Positions 1 through 6,261 of a stretch of 7,059 bases of DNA are shown one piece after another (the first letter of the stretch is position 1; every line of letters begins with the position of its first letter). The notes beneath the pieces are model-generated. The model searched no databases. It had not been told where the DNA came from and saw nothing but the letters and a program-made list of their open reading frames with translations. The translations under genes and the position numbers were made by a program. The DNA is from an uncultured Eubacteriales bacterium (GTDB taxonomy: Bacteria > Bacillota > Clostridia > Oscillospirales > CAG-382). The DNA is taken from positions 1 to 7,059 of the forward strand of contig URSI01000056.1 in the NCBI GenBank assembly GCA_900550505.1, given 5' to 3'.

Positions 1-2489
1 CACGAATTGCCGTTGTTTTCATCCACATACGCGCCCTGCGCCTTGGCGTATTCGGTCGCCTGGCAGGTGCGCTGCTCCTGCTCAGGGAAAAATTCGAGCA
101 CTTCCGCCTCGCTTGTGAAAATGCGTGAAAGCGGCTTTCCTTCCGCTATCCGTTTTCCCCAGCGCCCGCCGATGTATATCTTGTATCCATAGGTGCTTCC
201 GTTGAGTGCGCCGAACGGGCACTTCGTTACGCAGCGTCCGCAGTGGTTGCAGCCGTTCGGGTCTATCGCCAGTTTCCCGTCCTTAAGTGATGCGGCATGC
301 ACGGGACATACCTTTTCGATCTGACATACCTTACAGGAACGGCATTTTGAAAGATCGGGCTCGGGGAGCCTCTGACCTACTATTCCGAGATCGTTGAGAT
401 CCGGCTTCACGCAATTGTTCGGGCAGCCGCCCACCGCAAGCTTGAACTTATGCGGCAGCGATACGTTGTGATATCCGACGTAAAAGAGCTCGTGGAGCTT
501 TTCGCTCAGCGCAAAGGTGTCGCACAGTCCGTACTGGCAGGTTGTGCCCTTGCAGGATACGACGGGACGGACTTTTGAACCGGTTCCGCCGGTTTCGAGT
601 CCTGCGGCACCCAAAAATTCACGCAGCGGCTCTATGTTGTCATAGGGCACGCCCTGTATTTCAAGTGTGAGACGCGTCGTCATCGTCACTTCGCCTGAGC
701 CGAACCGCTCGGCTGCTTCCGCTACGATCCGGTGCTCTTCACTCGTCAGCTTTCCGTTGCGTGTGATGACGCGCACGTTGAAGCGGTCCGGATAGCGTTT
801 GTCCTGAAGGCAGCCGAGTCCCTTTACACGCTTGACCTCGTCCGGCGGTATCGCACCTTCCGTGCGTTCGGCGCGTACGGTGTTGAACGTAACGCCGCCT
901 TCAAGAACACGAGTGTTCGTATATCCGTAGTATTTCAGACGGTTTTGCAGGAAATACGCTCTCTTGCCGCGCGTGCATACGAGCAGCAGCTTTTCGTCGG
1001 GTGCGATGCCGTCTATCGGACCGTTTACGCGTGAGAGGTCTATCCATTTTGCGCCGGGCACGGTCTGTGCCGGCTGCACATCGATGACTTTGTAGCCCTT
1101 TGCGGCACCTGCGGCGTATTCCGCGGGAGTGAAGCTCTCAAACTCTCCGCACAGCTTGTTCTCAAGTATGTAGCAAGCCTGAACGAACGGGTGGATGGCG
1201 GTAGAAAACGGGGGCGCATATGCAAAATCGAGCGTGTCGAAATCCTCGATCTTAAAGTCGCCGGCGATCCCGGTGACTGCAATATCAGTCATTTTGTCGA
1301 CAGCACCTGCGCCGAAGACCTGTATGCCCAGCAATTTGTGCGTGGCATTGTCCGCTATCAGCTTTGTTATGAAGAAGGATGAATCGGGGTAATAATGCGC
1401 CTTGTCGTCGGTTACGCATACTATCGAAACAGGGTCGTAGCCGGCTTCAACGGCCTGACGTTCGGTAAATCCCGTCCTGCCGGCGTTGAGATCGGAAAGC
1501 AGCTTTACTACGCCGGTGCCCAGACATCCTCTGTATTCTCCGCTGCCGTCAGCGATATATTTCGCCATTGCGCGTGCGGCGATATTGGCAGTGGAGCCCA
1601 TCGCGGACCACTGACGTTTGCCGCTTATCATGTTATGCACCAAAGCGCAGTCGCCTACCGCATAAATGTCGGGAATATTGGTACGCATATGCTCATCCAC
1701 GATCACCGCTCCGCGCTCGGTCTCAATGCCGCTGCCTTCAAGGAAGCGCGTTGCAGGCCGTATGCCTATGGCAAGCACCACGACGTCGGCGTCGACAGAG
1801 CCGCTGTCGGTCTCTATCCCGGTCGCTTTTTCCGTGCCTTTAACGGACAGTATCCTGCTGCCGGTGATTATCCTCATTCCGGCTTCTCTGAGCCTACGCT
1901 TGGCGTAGTCCGCCATTTCGGGATCAAATGCGTTCGGCATGATCTGTGGCGCAGCGTCGATGACGGTGACGGAAATGCCCAGCGTATGGAGGTTTTCCGC
2001 AACTTCAAGACCGATAAAGCCTGCACCCGCGACTACGGCTCTGCGGCATCCCGCGGATTTTACATAGTCCAGCAGCGATGTGGCATCGTCGGGCGTGCGC
2101 ATACAGAATACGCCTTCAAGGTTCCTGCCCGGCATATCGGGCACCAACGGCTCCGCGCCCACGGCTATTATCAGCCTGTCGTACGATTCGGTCACCGTCT
2201 CTCCATCTTTGATTGCTGTGACACGTTTTTCTGCCGGCTCTACGGAGGTGACTTCGCATCCGGTGACGACCTCGGCGCCGGTAAGACCTGAATATTTTGC
2301 GGGCGTATTGACAATGAGCTCATCCCGCGTGCCGATAAGCCCGCCTATATAGTATGGAAGTCCGCATCCGGCGTATGAAATATCGTTGCTTTTGGTAAGG
2401 ATCTTGACCTGTGCGCCCCGCTCCTCGCGTTTGAGTTTGGCGGCGGCTTTGGTTCCGGCGGCGACACCGCCGATAATGACAATTTTCAT
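1..2489 (-). CDS. Multidomain FAD/NAD(P) oxidoreductase: CoA-disulfide-reductase-like, rhodanese, sulfite-reductase and ferredoxin modules (3' end outside window)
   Basis: Open for 829 codons with no stop before the window edge. The ATG at 2487-2489 follows GGAGG (2495-2499) by 5 bases and opens with MKIVIIGGVAAG, an FAD-binding fold. Domains seen: Pyr_redox core, residues 1-310, with redox Cys42 in SYAGCGLPYY, NAD(P) loop GAGFIG at 155-160 and second FAD motif ending at Asp280; dimerisation domain to about 435, with YAPPFS at 424; rhodanese about 455-545 with Cys505 in VCTRGKRAY; ferredoxin-like sulfite-reductase half-domain from about 565 with Arg606 in TTRLTLE; siroheme/4Fe-4S site Cys646, Cys651, Cys689, Cys693 with Lys681 and Lys683; ferredoxin clusters Cys716/719/722/728 and Cys747/750/753/757. 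From the families I infer a cytoplasmic NAD(P)H-driven sulfur reductase acting on CoA disulfide, persulfide or sulfite; the true substrate is unknown. It has its own promoter at 2554-2582. The C-terminal tail is abnormal (separate entry). Confidence 0.9.
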   Translation of the reverse strand, partial: MKIVIIGGVAAGTKAAAKLKREERGAQVKILTKSNDISYAGCGLPYYIGGLIGTRDELIVNTPAKYSGLTGAEVVTGCEVTSVEPAEKRVTAIKDGETVTESYDRLIIAVGAEPLVPDMPGRNLEGVFCMRTPDDATSLLDYVKSAGCRRAVVAGAGFIGLEVAENLHTLGISVTVIDAAPQIMPNAFDPEMADYAKRRLREAGMRIITGSRILSVKGTEKATGIETDSGSVDADVVVLAIGIRPATRFLEGSGIETERGAVIVDEHMRTNIPDIYAVGDCALVHNMISGKRQWSAMGSTANIAARAMAKYIADGSGEYRGCLGTGVVKLLSDLNAGRTGFTERQAVEAGYDPVSIVCVTDDKAHYYPDSSFFITKLIADNATHKLLGIQVFGAGAVDKMTDIAVTGIAGDFKIEDFDTLDFAYAPPFSTAIHPFVQACYILENKLCGEFESFTPAEYAAGAAKGYKVIDVQPAQTVPGAKWIDLSRVNGPIDGIAPDEKLLLVCTRGKRAYFLQNRLKYYGYTNTRVLEGGVTFNTVRAERTEGAIPPDEVKRVKGLGCLQDKRYPDRFNVRVITRNGKLTSEEHRIVAEAAERFGSGEVTMTTRLTLEIQGVPYDNIEPLREFLGAAGLETGGTGSKVRPVVSCKGTTCQYGLCDTFALSEKLHELFYVGYHNVSLPHKFKLAVGGCPNNCVKPDLNDLGIVGQRLPEPDLSKCRSCKVCQIEKVCPVHAASLKDGKLAIDPNGCNHCGRCVTKCPFGALNGSTYGYKIYIGGRWGKRIAEGKPLSRIFTSEAEVLEFFPEQEQRTCQATEYAKAQGAYVDENNGNS
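3..92 (-). other. DUF6273-like C-terminal tail fused in frame to the oxidoreductase
   Basis: Up to about residue 799 the protein follows the expected course after the ferredoxin clusters (GKPLSRIFTSEAEVLE). Homologues, as I recall them, continue with a helix of the type EKAILFFREQG and a GERFADTI-like end. Here the chain switches to FFPEQEQRTCQ and then ATEYAKAQGAYVDENNGNS. The TEYAKAQGAY(V) string is characteristic of DUF6273 domains of gut Firmicutes, where it precedes a WWLRSPG motif. The two bases left at the edge (TG on the coding strand) are compatible with the Trp codon expected there. The assignment is from memory of the family, not a search. Confidence 0.6.
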
Positions 2490-2494
2490 TATAC

Positions 2495-2499
2495 CCTCC
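2495..2499 (-). promoter_or_regulatory. Ribosome binding site of the multidomain oxidoreductase
   Basis: GGAGG on the minus strand, 5 bases before the ATG at 2489. It fixes the start, which is also where the FAD-binding fold begins. Confidence 0.8.
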
Positions 2500-2525
2500 G
2501 TCAGTTGCCATATCGGGCGGCATGA

Positions 2526-2539
2526 CCGTACCTATACGG
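2526..2539. repeat. Inverted repeat in the leader of the oxidoreductase gene
   Basis: CCGTA-N4-TACGG, a perfect 5-bp inverted repeat. It lies about 15 bases downstream of the -10 box, inside the predicted transcript leader. It could be an operator half-site pair or a small RNA hairpin. At this length it could also be chance. Confidence 0.3.
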
Positions 2540-2553
2540 CAGATTACGCATTG

Positions 2554-2582
2554 AGTATACCACACAAGTCTTTAGTTTTCAA
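2554..2582 (-). promoter_or_regulatory. Sigma-A-type promoter of the oxidoreductase gene
   Basis: On the minus strand TTGAAA (2577-2582) is separated by exactly 17 bases from TATACT (2554-2559). Each box matches the consensus at five of six positions. A start near 2547 would give a leader of about 57 bases before the ATG at 2489. The oxidoreductase therefore probably has its own transcript rather than depending on the methyltransferase upstream. I saw no intrinsic terminator between the two genes. Confidence 0.75.
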
Positions 2583-2624
2583 GGCTGACAAAGTGTTTCA
2601 AGATGATTTTTCATACCGGCATGA

Positions 2625-3548
2625 TCATAGCGCAAACAAAGTTATCTCAGTCGGATAAAGATGTGAGCTCCTGTAGCGCAGGAAAAAACGGTACCCCGGT
2701 AATATTTCGTCGATGAGTTTGGGTATGCGCCACAGGTCTTCGTTGTTATGATATACGGAAATGAGAAGTTTGGGACGTTCGTTCGATATATGCCTGCGGG
2801 CGCCCAGCAGTGCACGGTATTCACTGCCCTCGATATCCGCTTTTATTATGGTGAGCGGTTCTTTGATATCGTCGTCGAGAGTTGTGACCTCAATATCGTC
2901 TCCGTTATCGCAGAGGGTGTTGGCGGAGCTGCCGGCGCTGTTCCCGGAAAAGGACGCACGCCCGGGAGTGTCGGCGACACCGACGGGCCTAAGCACGACA
3001 TCACGCAGTCCGTTAAGGTTTTTTGAAAGGGCAGAGAAGGAATCGGGTGTTATCTCATAGCAATAGATACGTTTATAGCAGTCCGGACCGTAGTTGTTTA
3101 TGAAAGAGAGCACGGTGTCACCGACAAACGCGCCGAGATCCGCGAACGTCTCGTCTCTTTCGCATTGTACAAGGTCGAGGTCGAAGTAATCATCAAAAAG
3201 GTCCTCTCTTGCCTGAGAAGCAGCGGTGAAATCATAACGGTACCAGTTGCTCAGCACTGCGTAAAGCGTCATTTTTGATCTGTAGTCGGCGAGCCGCTCA
3301 TATGTCCGTGCAAAATCATTTATGTGCTCGGACAGCGCTTTCACCTTAAGCTCTATTTCTTCGAATATCCCGTTGTCGGGGTCGAGCCTGCCCCAGTAGT
3401 TGAAGCGATTGAAAAAGTCGGCGCAGCTTTTTTTAATCGAGGCATCCACCTTTTCAAAGCTGCTTCTTATACGGTAGTAGAGTTCTGCGGTGCTCAGACC
3501 GGCGATCTCATTTGCAAGGCTCCAAAATTTTCTGTCTGCGATGTTCAT
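2625..3548 (-). CDS. FkbM-family SAM-dependent methyltransferase
   Basis: 307 residues, ending TGA. The C-terminal part is a class I methyltransferase of the FkbM type: SAM-binding motif I at 134-147 (FADLGAFVGDTVLS), acidic motif II residue Glu165 in YCYEITPDSF, the family signature IIKADIEGSEYRALLGA at 234-250, and the late strand LLISVYHNNEDLWRIP at 261-276. The first 130 or so residues look helical and I do not recognise them; they may recognise the acceptor. FkbM enzymes usually O-methylate sugars, polyketides or other small molecules, but no glycan or natural-product genes are visible here, so the substrate is open. The ATG at 3546-3548 is the first in-frame start, because a TGA lies in frame four codons upstream. 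Its Shine-Dalgarno sequence is poor. It appears monocistronic, between the terminator at 3688-3727 and the promoter of the next gene. Confidence 0.88.
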   Translation of the reverse strand: MNIADRKFWSLANEIAGLSTAELYYRIRSSFEKVDASIKKSCADFFNRFNYWGRLDPDNGIFEEIELKVKALSEHINDFARTYERLADYRSKMTLYAVLSNWYRYDFTAASQAREDLFDDYFDLDLVQCERDETFADLGAFVGDTVLSFINNYGPDCYKRIYCYEITPDSFSALSKNLNGLRDVVLRPVGVADTPGRASFSGNSAGSSANTLCDNGDDIEVTTLDDDIKEPLTIIKADIEGSEYRALLGARRHISNERPKLLISVYHNNEDLWRIPKLIDEILPGYRFFLRYRSSHLYPTEITLFAL

Positions 3549-3582
3549 TTTCCGATATCACGCTCCGCTGTGGTTTTGACGG

Positions 3583-3604
3583 GCTCCGTGCCGATATCCG
3601 GAGC
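3583..3604. repeat. Hairpin in the leader of the methyltransferase gene
   Basis: GCTCCG-N10-CGGAGC, a perfect 6-bp stem with a 10-base loop, 35 bases upstream of the start codon. The octamer CCGATATC lies in its loop and recurs at 3552-3559 beside the start codon. It has no following T-run, so it is not a terminator. Any regulatory role is speculative. Confidence 0.3.
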
Positions 3605-3660
3605 AACCGCCCATATCAATATATGAGCATGTGGCGGTGACGTTCACTCATTTGTCTGTA

Positions 3661-3690
3661 ATGATAAGTCGGATCTGCATTTGTTGACAA
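3661..3690 (-). promoter_or_regulatory. Possible promoter of the FkbM methyltransferase gene
   Basis: On the minus strand TTGTCA (3685-3690) is followed after 18 bases by TATCAT (3661-3666), each five of six matches to consensus. It starts immediately behind the T-run of the terminator of the preceding operon. It would leave a leader of about 105 bases. The spacing is one base longer than optimal and the leader is long, so this is a moderate call. Confidence 0.45.
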
Positions 3691-3727
3691 AAAAGACCAC
3701 GGAAAAGCGTTTGACTTTTTCCGTGGG
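3688..3727 (-). terminator. Intrinsic terminator of the desulfurase-thiI-pncC-membrane protein operon
   Basis: On the minus strand a perfect 10-bp stem, CCACGGAAAA paired with TTTTCCGTGG (3717-3726 with 3697-3706), encloses a 10-base loop. It is followed directly by TCTTTTTT. It lies about 63 bases after the stop codon of the membrane protein gene. There is no comparable T-run on the other side, so it acts in the minus direction only. Confidence 0.93.
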
Positions 3728-3789
3728 TGTAAATCTTGTAAGTAATTGCCGGTTTATCTGCGCGGAATGCTGAGCGGAATTTACAGTGA

Positions 3790-4542
3790 TCAGCTTTTGC
3801 CGTCTTTATTTTCCTTAAGCTCTTCCTGCTCGTCGGGAGGAATGAGCTTTTCGCTCGCAAAACTCTTTTTGCCTCTTTTCAGGTCAAAATAACCTATGGT
3901 GCTGACGATCAGCCCGCCGAGACCGTCCAGCATGAAATCACTCATCGTGTCCCGCAGTGCCTCGTGCCCTACGAGCGGGACGTCCTCATCAGTGACCAAT
4001 GATCCGGTGGTCGTCTCGAGAAAGGTCTGTGAATTGGTACCGAACCACTCGTCGCAGAGAAATTCACCTATTTCCCACAATGACTGTATCGTCATCACAA
4101 AACAGAAAGCGACCGCTGCGACAAAGAACGGGCTCATACTGATACCGGCCCTTTTGCTGTCGTTCAGGGTGTTCACAAGCACAAATCCGAGGACTGCAAG
4201 CAGCATTCCGGAGATGAAATGCAGCATCGAGTCCCAGTGCGTGAAATGCGCGTAAAGGTTTTTAACGTCCCCGAGTATTAGCCCGCAGAAACAGAACACC
4301 ACAAACGATGTATACATCGTGGGTGGTATGACACGGTTAAACATACGGTCTGTAAACAGGGGTATCCACATCAGCAGCAGCATTCCCGTACACGATGCGA
4401 TACAGAGTATGTCAAATGAATCAACCGTATCTTCCGTCAATACGACTCTGAGTACAGCGTATATGAGTTCTACGAGAGTTGACACGAATACTATTGTGAG
4501 CGGTATTTTGTGTCTCAATTTAAGTGTCAGCTTCTTTTTCAT
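3790..4542 (-). CDS. Six-segment membrane protein resembling YjdF/DUF2238
   Basis: 250 residues. Hydrophobic segments are visible at about 13-35, 43-63, 75-91, 105-125, 136-160 and 203-221. A charged N-terminus (MKKKLTLKLRHK) and a hydrophilic acidic/lysine-rich tail (222-250) follow the positive-inside pattern with both ends probably cytoplasmic. Conserved-looking polar residues sit in or beside the membrane: HWDSMLHF (102-109), SLWEIGEF (154-161) and RDTMSDFMLDGLGG (197-210). This arrangement of Trp-Asp-His, Trp-Glu-Glu and Asp-Asp-Gly motifs resembles the DUF2238/YjdF family, whose function I do not know. The start overlaps the pncC stop as ATGA and has only a weak purine-rich Shine-Dalgarno, so translation probably depends on coupling to pncC. 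It is the last gene before the terminator. Confidence 0.8.
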   Translation of the reverse strand: MKKKLTLKLRHKIPLTIVFVSTLVELIYAVLRVVLTEDTVDSFDILCIASCTGMLLLMWIPLFTDRMFNRVIPPTMYTSFVVFCFCGLILGDVKNLYAHFTHWDSMLHFISGMLLAVLGFVLVNTLNDSKRAGISMSPFFVAAVAFCFVMTIQSLWEIGEFLCDEWFGTNSQTFLETTTGSLVTDEDVPLVGHEALRDTMSDFMLDGLGGLIVSTIGYFDLKRGKKSFASEKLIPPDEQEELKENKDGKS

Positions 4543-5015
4543 TTTTCTGCTTCTTTCATCAACAGTCCCAATGCCGTCATGGCGCTTTTATCCCTTATTT
4601 CTCCGCGTGTCAGAGACGGGTCAAGCGACAGCATCTCGGTTTCCGTGCCGTGCTGCGAAGAGACGGCGAGCCAAACGGTGCCCACGGGCTTTGACGGAGT
4701 GCCTCCGCCCGGCCCCGCGATGCCTGTTACCGATACCGTTATGTCGGCTCCCGATACACGCCTGATCCCGCCGGCCATTTCGCATGCCGTCTGGCGCGAT
4801 ACCGCACCGTAGCGGGAAAGCGTGTCCGGGCTGACTCCGAGGATGGATTGCTTCGATTCGTTCGTGTAGGTGCATACACCGCATACGAAAACCTCCGACG
4901 CGCCGGGAACGGCGGTGATCAGCTCCGACACCAGTCCTCCGGTGCAGGATTCGGCGGTCGCCACCGTAAGAGAGCGGCTGCGAAGCAGCGCTACGAGATT
5001 TTCTGCAAGTGTCAT
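4539..5015 (-). CDS. pncC: Nicotinamide-nucleotide amidase (CinA C-terminal type)
   Basis: 158 residues, the usual length of the stand-alone form; the N-terminal molybdopterin-binding-like domain of full CinA is absent. The enzyme hydrolyses NMN to nicotinate mononucleotide and ammonia in the cytoplasm, returning NMN (for example from DNA ligase) to NAD synthesis. Diagnostic motifs are TAESCTGGL (20-28; the Ser at 23 is the expected nucleophile), YGAVSRQTACEMAGG in the middle, and SVTGIAGPGGGTPSKPVGTVW. The start is well set: GGAGG at 5023-5027 lies 7 bases before the ATG, and that ATG overlaps the thiI stop by four bases. The stop overlaps the next gene in the same way. Competence-related roles of CinA need the longer protein, so I infer pyridine-nucleotide salvage only. 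Confidence 0.93.
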   Translation of the reverse strand: MTLAENLVALLRSRSLTVATAESCTGGLVSELITAVPGASEVFVCGVCTYTNESKQSILGVSPDTLSRYGAVSRQTACEMAGGIRRVSGADITVSVTGIAGPGGGTPSKPVGTVWLAVSSQHGTETEMLSLDPSLTRGEIRDKSAMTALGLLMKEAEK

Positions 5016-6208
5016 ATCAGGTCCTCCGGGGTGATCTTTATTATTTTCCTTGCGGCTACCGCTTCAGCGGCGAGAAGCGCCGTGTCGAGCTTGGACTCTT
5101 CCGCCTCGACCTCCGACAGCACCGGCCGGGTGTTCGGATGCTTTGGAGTGAATACGGTGCAGCAGTCTTCATATGGAAGTATGGATATATCATAGGTGCC
5201 TATCGACCTCGATATCCTTACTATTTCTTCTTTGTCCATCGTTACGCACGGGCGCAGCACGGGACGTTTGGCGACAGCGTTGGTTACGCACATGGAGAGC
5301 AAAGTCTGACTTGCCACCTGCCCGACGCTCTCCCCGGTTACAAGTGCATCCGCTCCTATGCGGTCGGCGATAAGTTCCGCAGCACGCACCATGAAACGGC
5401 GAAGCAGCAGCGTAGAAAGCTTTTCCGCGCAGGTGTCCCTTATAAGCTCCTGCACATTCGTCGCGGGCACGCAATGCAGTCTCAGCGTGCCGTTGTAAAG
5501 GCACAGACGCTTTGCAAGTGATATTACCTTTTCCCGCGCAAGTTCGCTCGTGTACGGCGGGCTCTCAAAGTAGACGCAGTCGATGGCTATGCCGCGCTTT
5601 GACGCGAGATATCCCGCAACGGGAGAGTCGATGCCGCCCGACAGGAGCAGGAGCGCTCTTCCGTTTGAGCCGTTGGGCATCCCACCCGCACCCTTGATTG
5701 CGTCGGAATGTATATAAGCTCCTTTGTCCCGTATCTCGACGGTTACGGTGACCTGAGGCTCATGGACGTCTACCGACAATGACGGCATTGCGTCGAGCAG
5801 CACGGCTCCGATCTCCTCGCAGATCTCCGGAGAGCCGAGTGGGAACGATTTGTCGCTGCGCTTCGCTTCACATTTGAACGTGCGCGCCGTGCCTATCAGT
5901 GCAGCGGCGTTTTCACGTGCCGCGGAAGATATATCCTGCATATCCTTGGCGGTTTCATATGCCATGCATATCGATACCACCCCGAAAACGTATTTGACTT
6001 TTTCAAGTGCAAGGTCAATATCTGCCGCACCGCGTGCCCGTATGTACAGTGTGGATTGCATATATTCGAGCTCAAAAGCACCATCGTCGGGCGTGACGGG
6101 CGCAAGCAGCTGCCGGACACGTTTTTGAAGCAGTGAATTGAAATACCCGCGGTTGAGTCCCTTGAGCACCATTTCTCCGTATTTCAGAAGTATAAGTCTT
6201 TCAGCCAT
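5012..6208 (-). CDS. thiI: tRNA 4-thiouridine synthase ThiI (no rhodanese domain)
   Basis: 398 residues from the ATG at 6206-6208. ThiI adenylates U8 of tRNA and inserts sulfur to give 4-thiouridine; it can also supply sulfur to ThiS for thiamine. Seen: N-terminal ferredoxin-like region opening LILLKYGEMVLKGLNR, THUMP domain about 60-165, the PP-loop ATPase motif SGGIDSP (190-196), VTGESVGQVASQT, and the catalytic Cys region YEDCCTVFTPKHP (Cys349/Cys350). The chain stops soon after, so the C-terminal rhodanese domain of the E. coli enzyme is missing, as in Bacillus. That fits a desulfurase gene 53 bases upstream passing persulfide directly. A longer frame from a GTG at 6253 exists, but the family-like sequence begins at the ATG. 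The AAAGGAG at 6225-6231 is 16 bases away, an unusually long spacing, so the start is good but not certain. Confidence 0.93.
   Translation of the reverse strand: MAERLILLKYGEMVLKGLNRGYFNSLLQKRVRQLLAPVTPDDGAFELEYMQSTLYIRARGAADIDLALEKVKYVFGVVSICMAYETAKDMQDISSAARENAAALIGTARTFKCEAKRSDKSFPLGSPEICEEIGAVLLDAMPSLSVDVHEPQVTVTVEIRDKGAYIHSDAIKGAGGMPNGSNGRALLLLSGGIDSPVAGYLASKRGIAIDCVYFESPPYTSELAREKVISLAKRLCLYNGTLRLHCVPATNVQELIRDTCAEKLSTLLLRRFMVRAAELIADRIGADALVTGESVGQVASQTLLSMCVTNAVAKRPVLRPCVTMDKEEIVRISRSIGTYDISILPYEDCCTVFTPKHPNTRPVLSEVEAEESKLDTALLAAEAVAARKIIKITPEDLI
5023..5027 (-). promoter_or_regulatory. Ribosome binding site of pncC
   Basis: GGAGG on the minus strand, 7 bases before the pncC ATG and inside the last codons of thiI. 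It decides the pncC start and means pncC can initiate itself as well as by coupling. Confidence 0.8.
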
Positions 6209-6224
6209 TTTACCCGCGTTACAT

Positions 6225-6231
6225 CTCCTTT
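6225..6231 (-). promoter_or_regulatory. Candidate ribosome binding site of thiI
   Basis: AAAGGAG on the minus strand is the only good Shine-Dalgarno between the desulfurase stop and thiI, but lies 16 bases before the ATG at 6208. No other ATG, GTG or TTG in the thiI frame lies between them. Confidence 0.5.
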
Positions 6232-6261
6232 GAGGTTTTGTATCCGTACGCACCGGAAAAC

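Noticed and set aside
732..1034. Plus-strand frame of 100 codons
   Set aside because: Antisense shadow of the rhodanese and sulfite-reductase part; no recognisable protein features.
1395..2291. Plus-strand open frame of 298 codons
   Set aside because: It lies wholly antisense to the flavoprotein domain in a codon-aligned phase and its translation shows no domain. The minus-strand reading has the FAD, NAD and catalytic Cys motifs.
2601..2640. Near-palindrome CATGCCGGTATG just after the methyltransferase stop
   Set aside because: It has no loop, contains a wobble pair and lacks a T-run, so I do not call it a terminator.
3648..3860. Minus-strand frame of 70 codons overlapping the end of the membrane protein gene
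   Set aside because: It runs straight through the terminator hairpin, overlaps the real gene out of frame and has no clear ribosome binding site.
4319..4812. Plus-strand frames of 148 and 100 codons opposite pncC and the membrane protein gene
   Set aside because: Both are antisense to well-recognised minus-strand genes, with low-complexity Ser/Pro-rich translations.
6209..6261. Short inverted repeat TCCG-N7-CGGA between the desulfurase and thiI
   Set aside because: Only four base pairs and no T-run, so it is not credible as a terminator splitting the operon.
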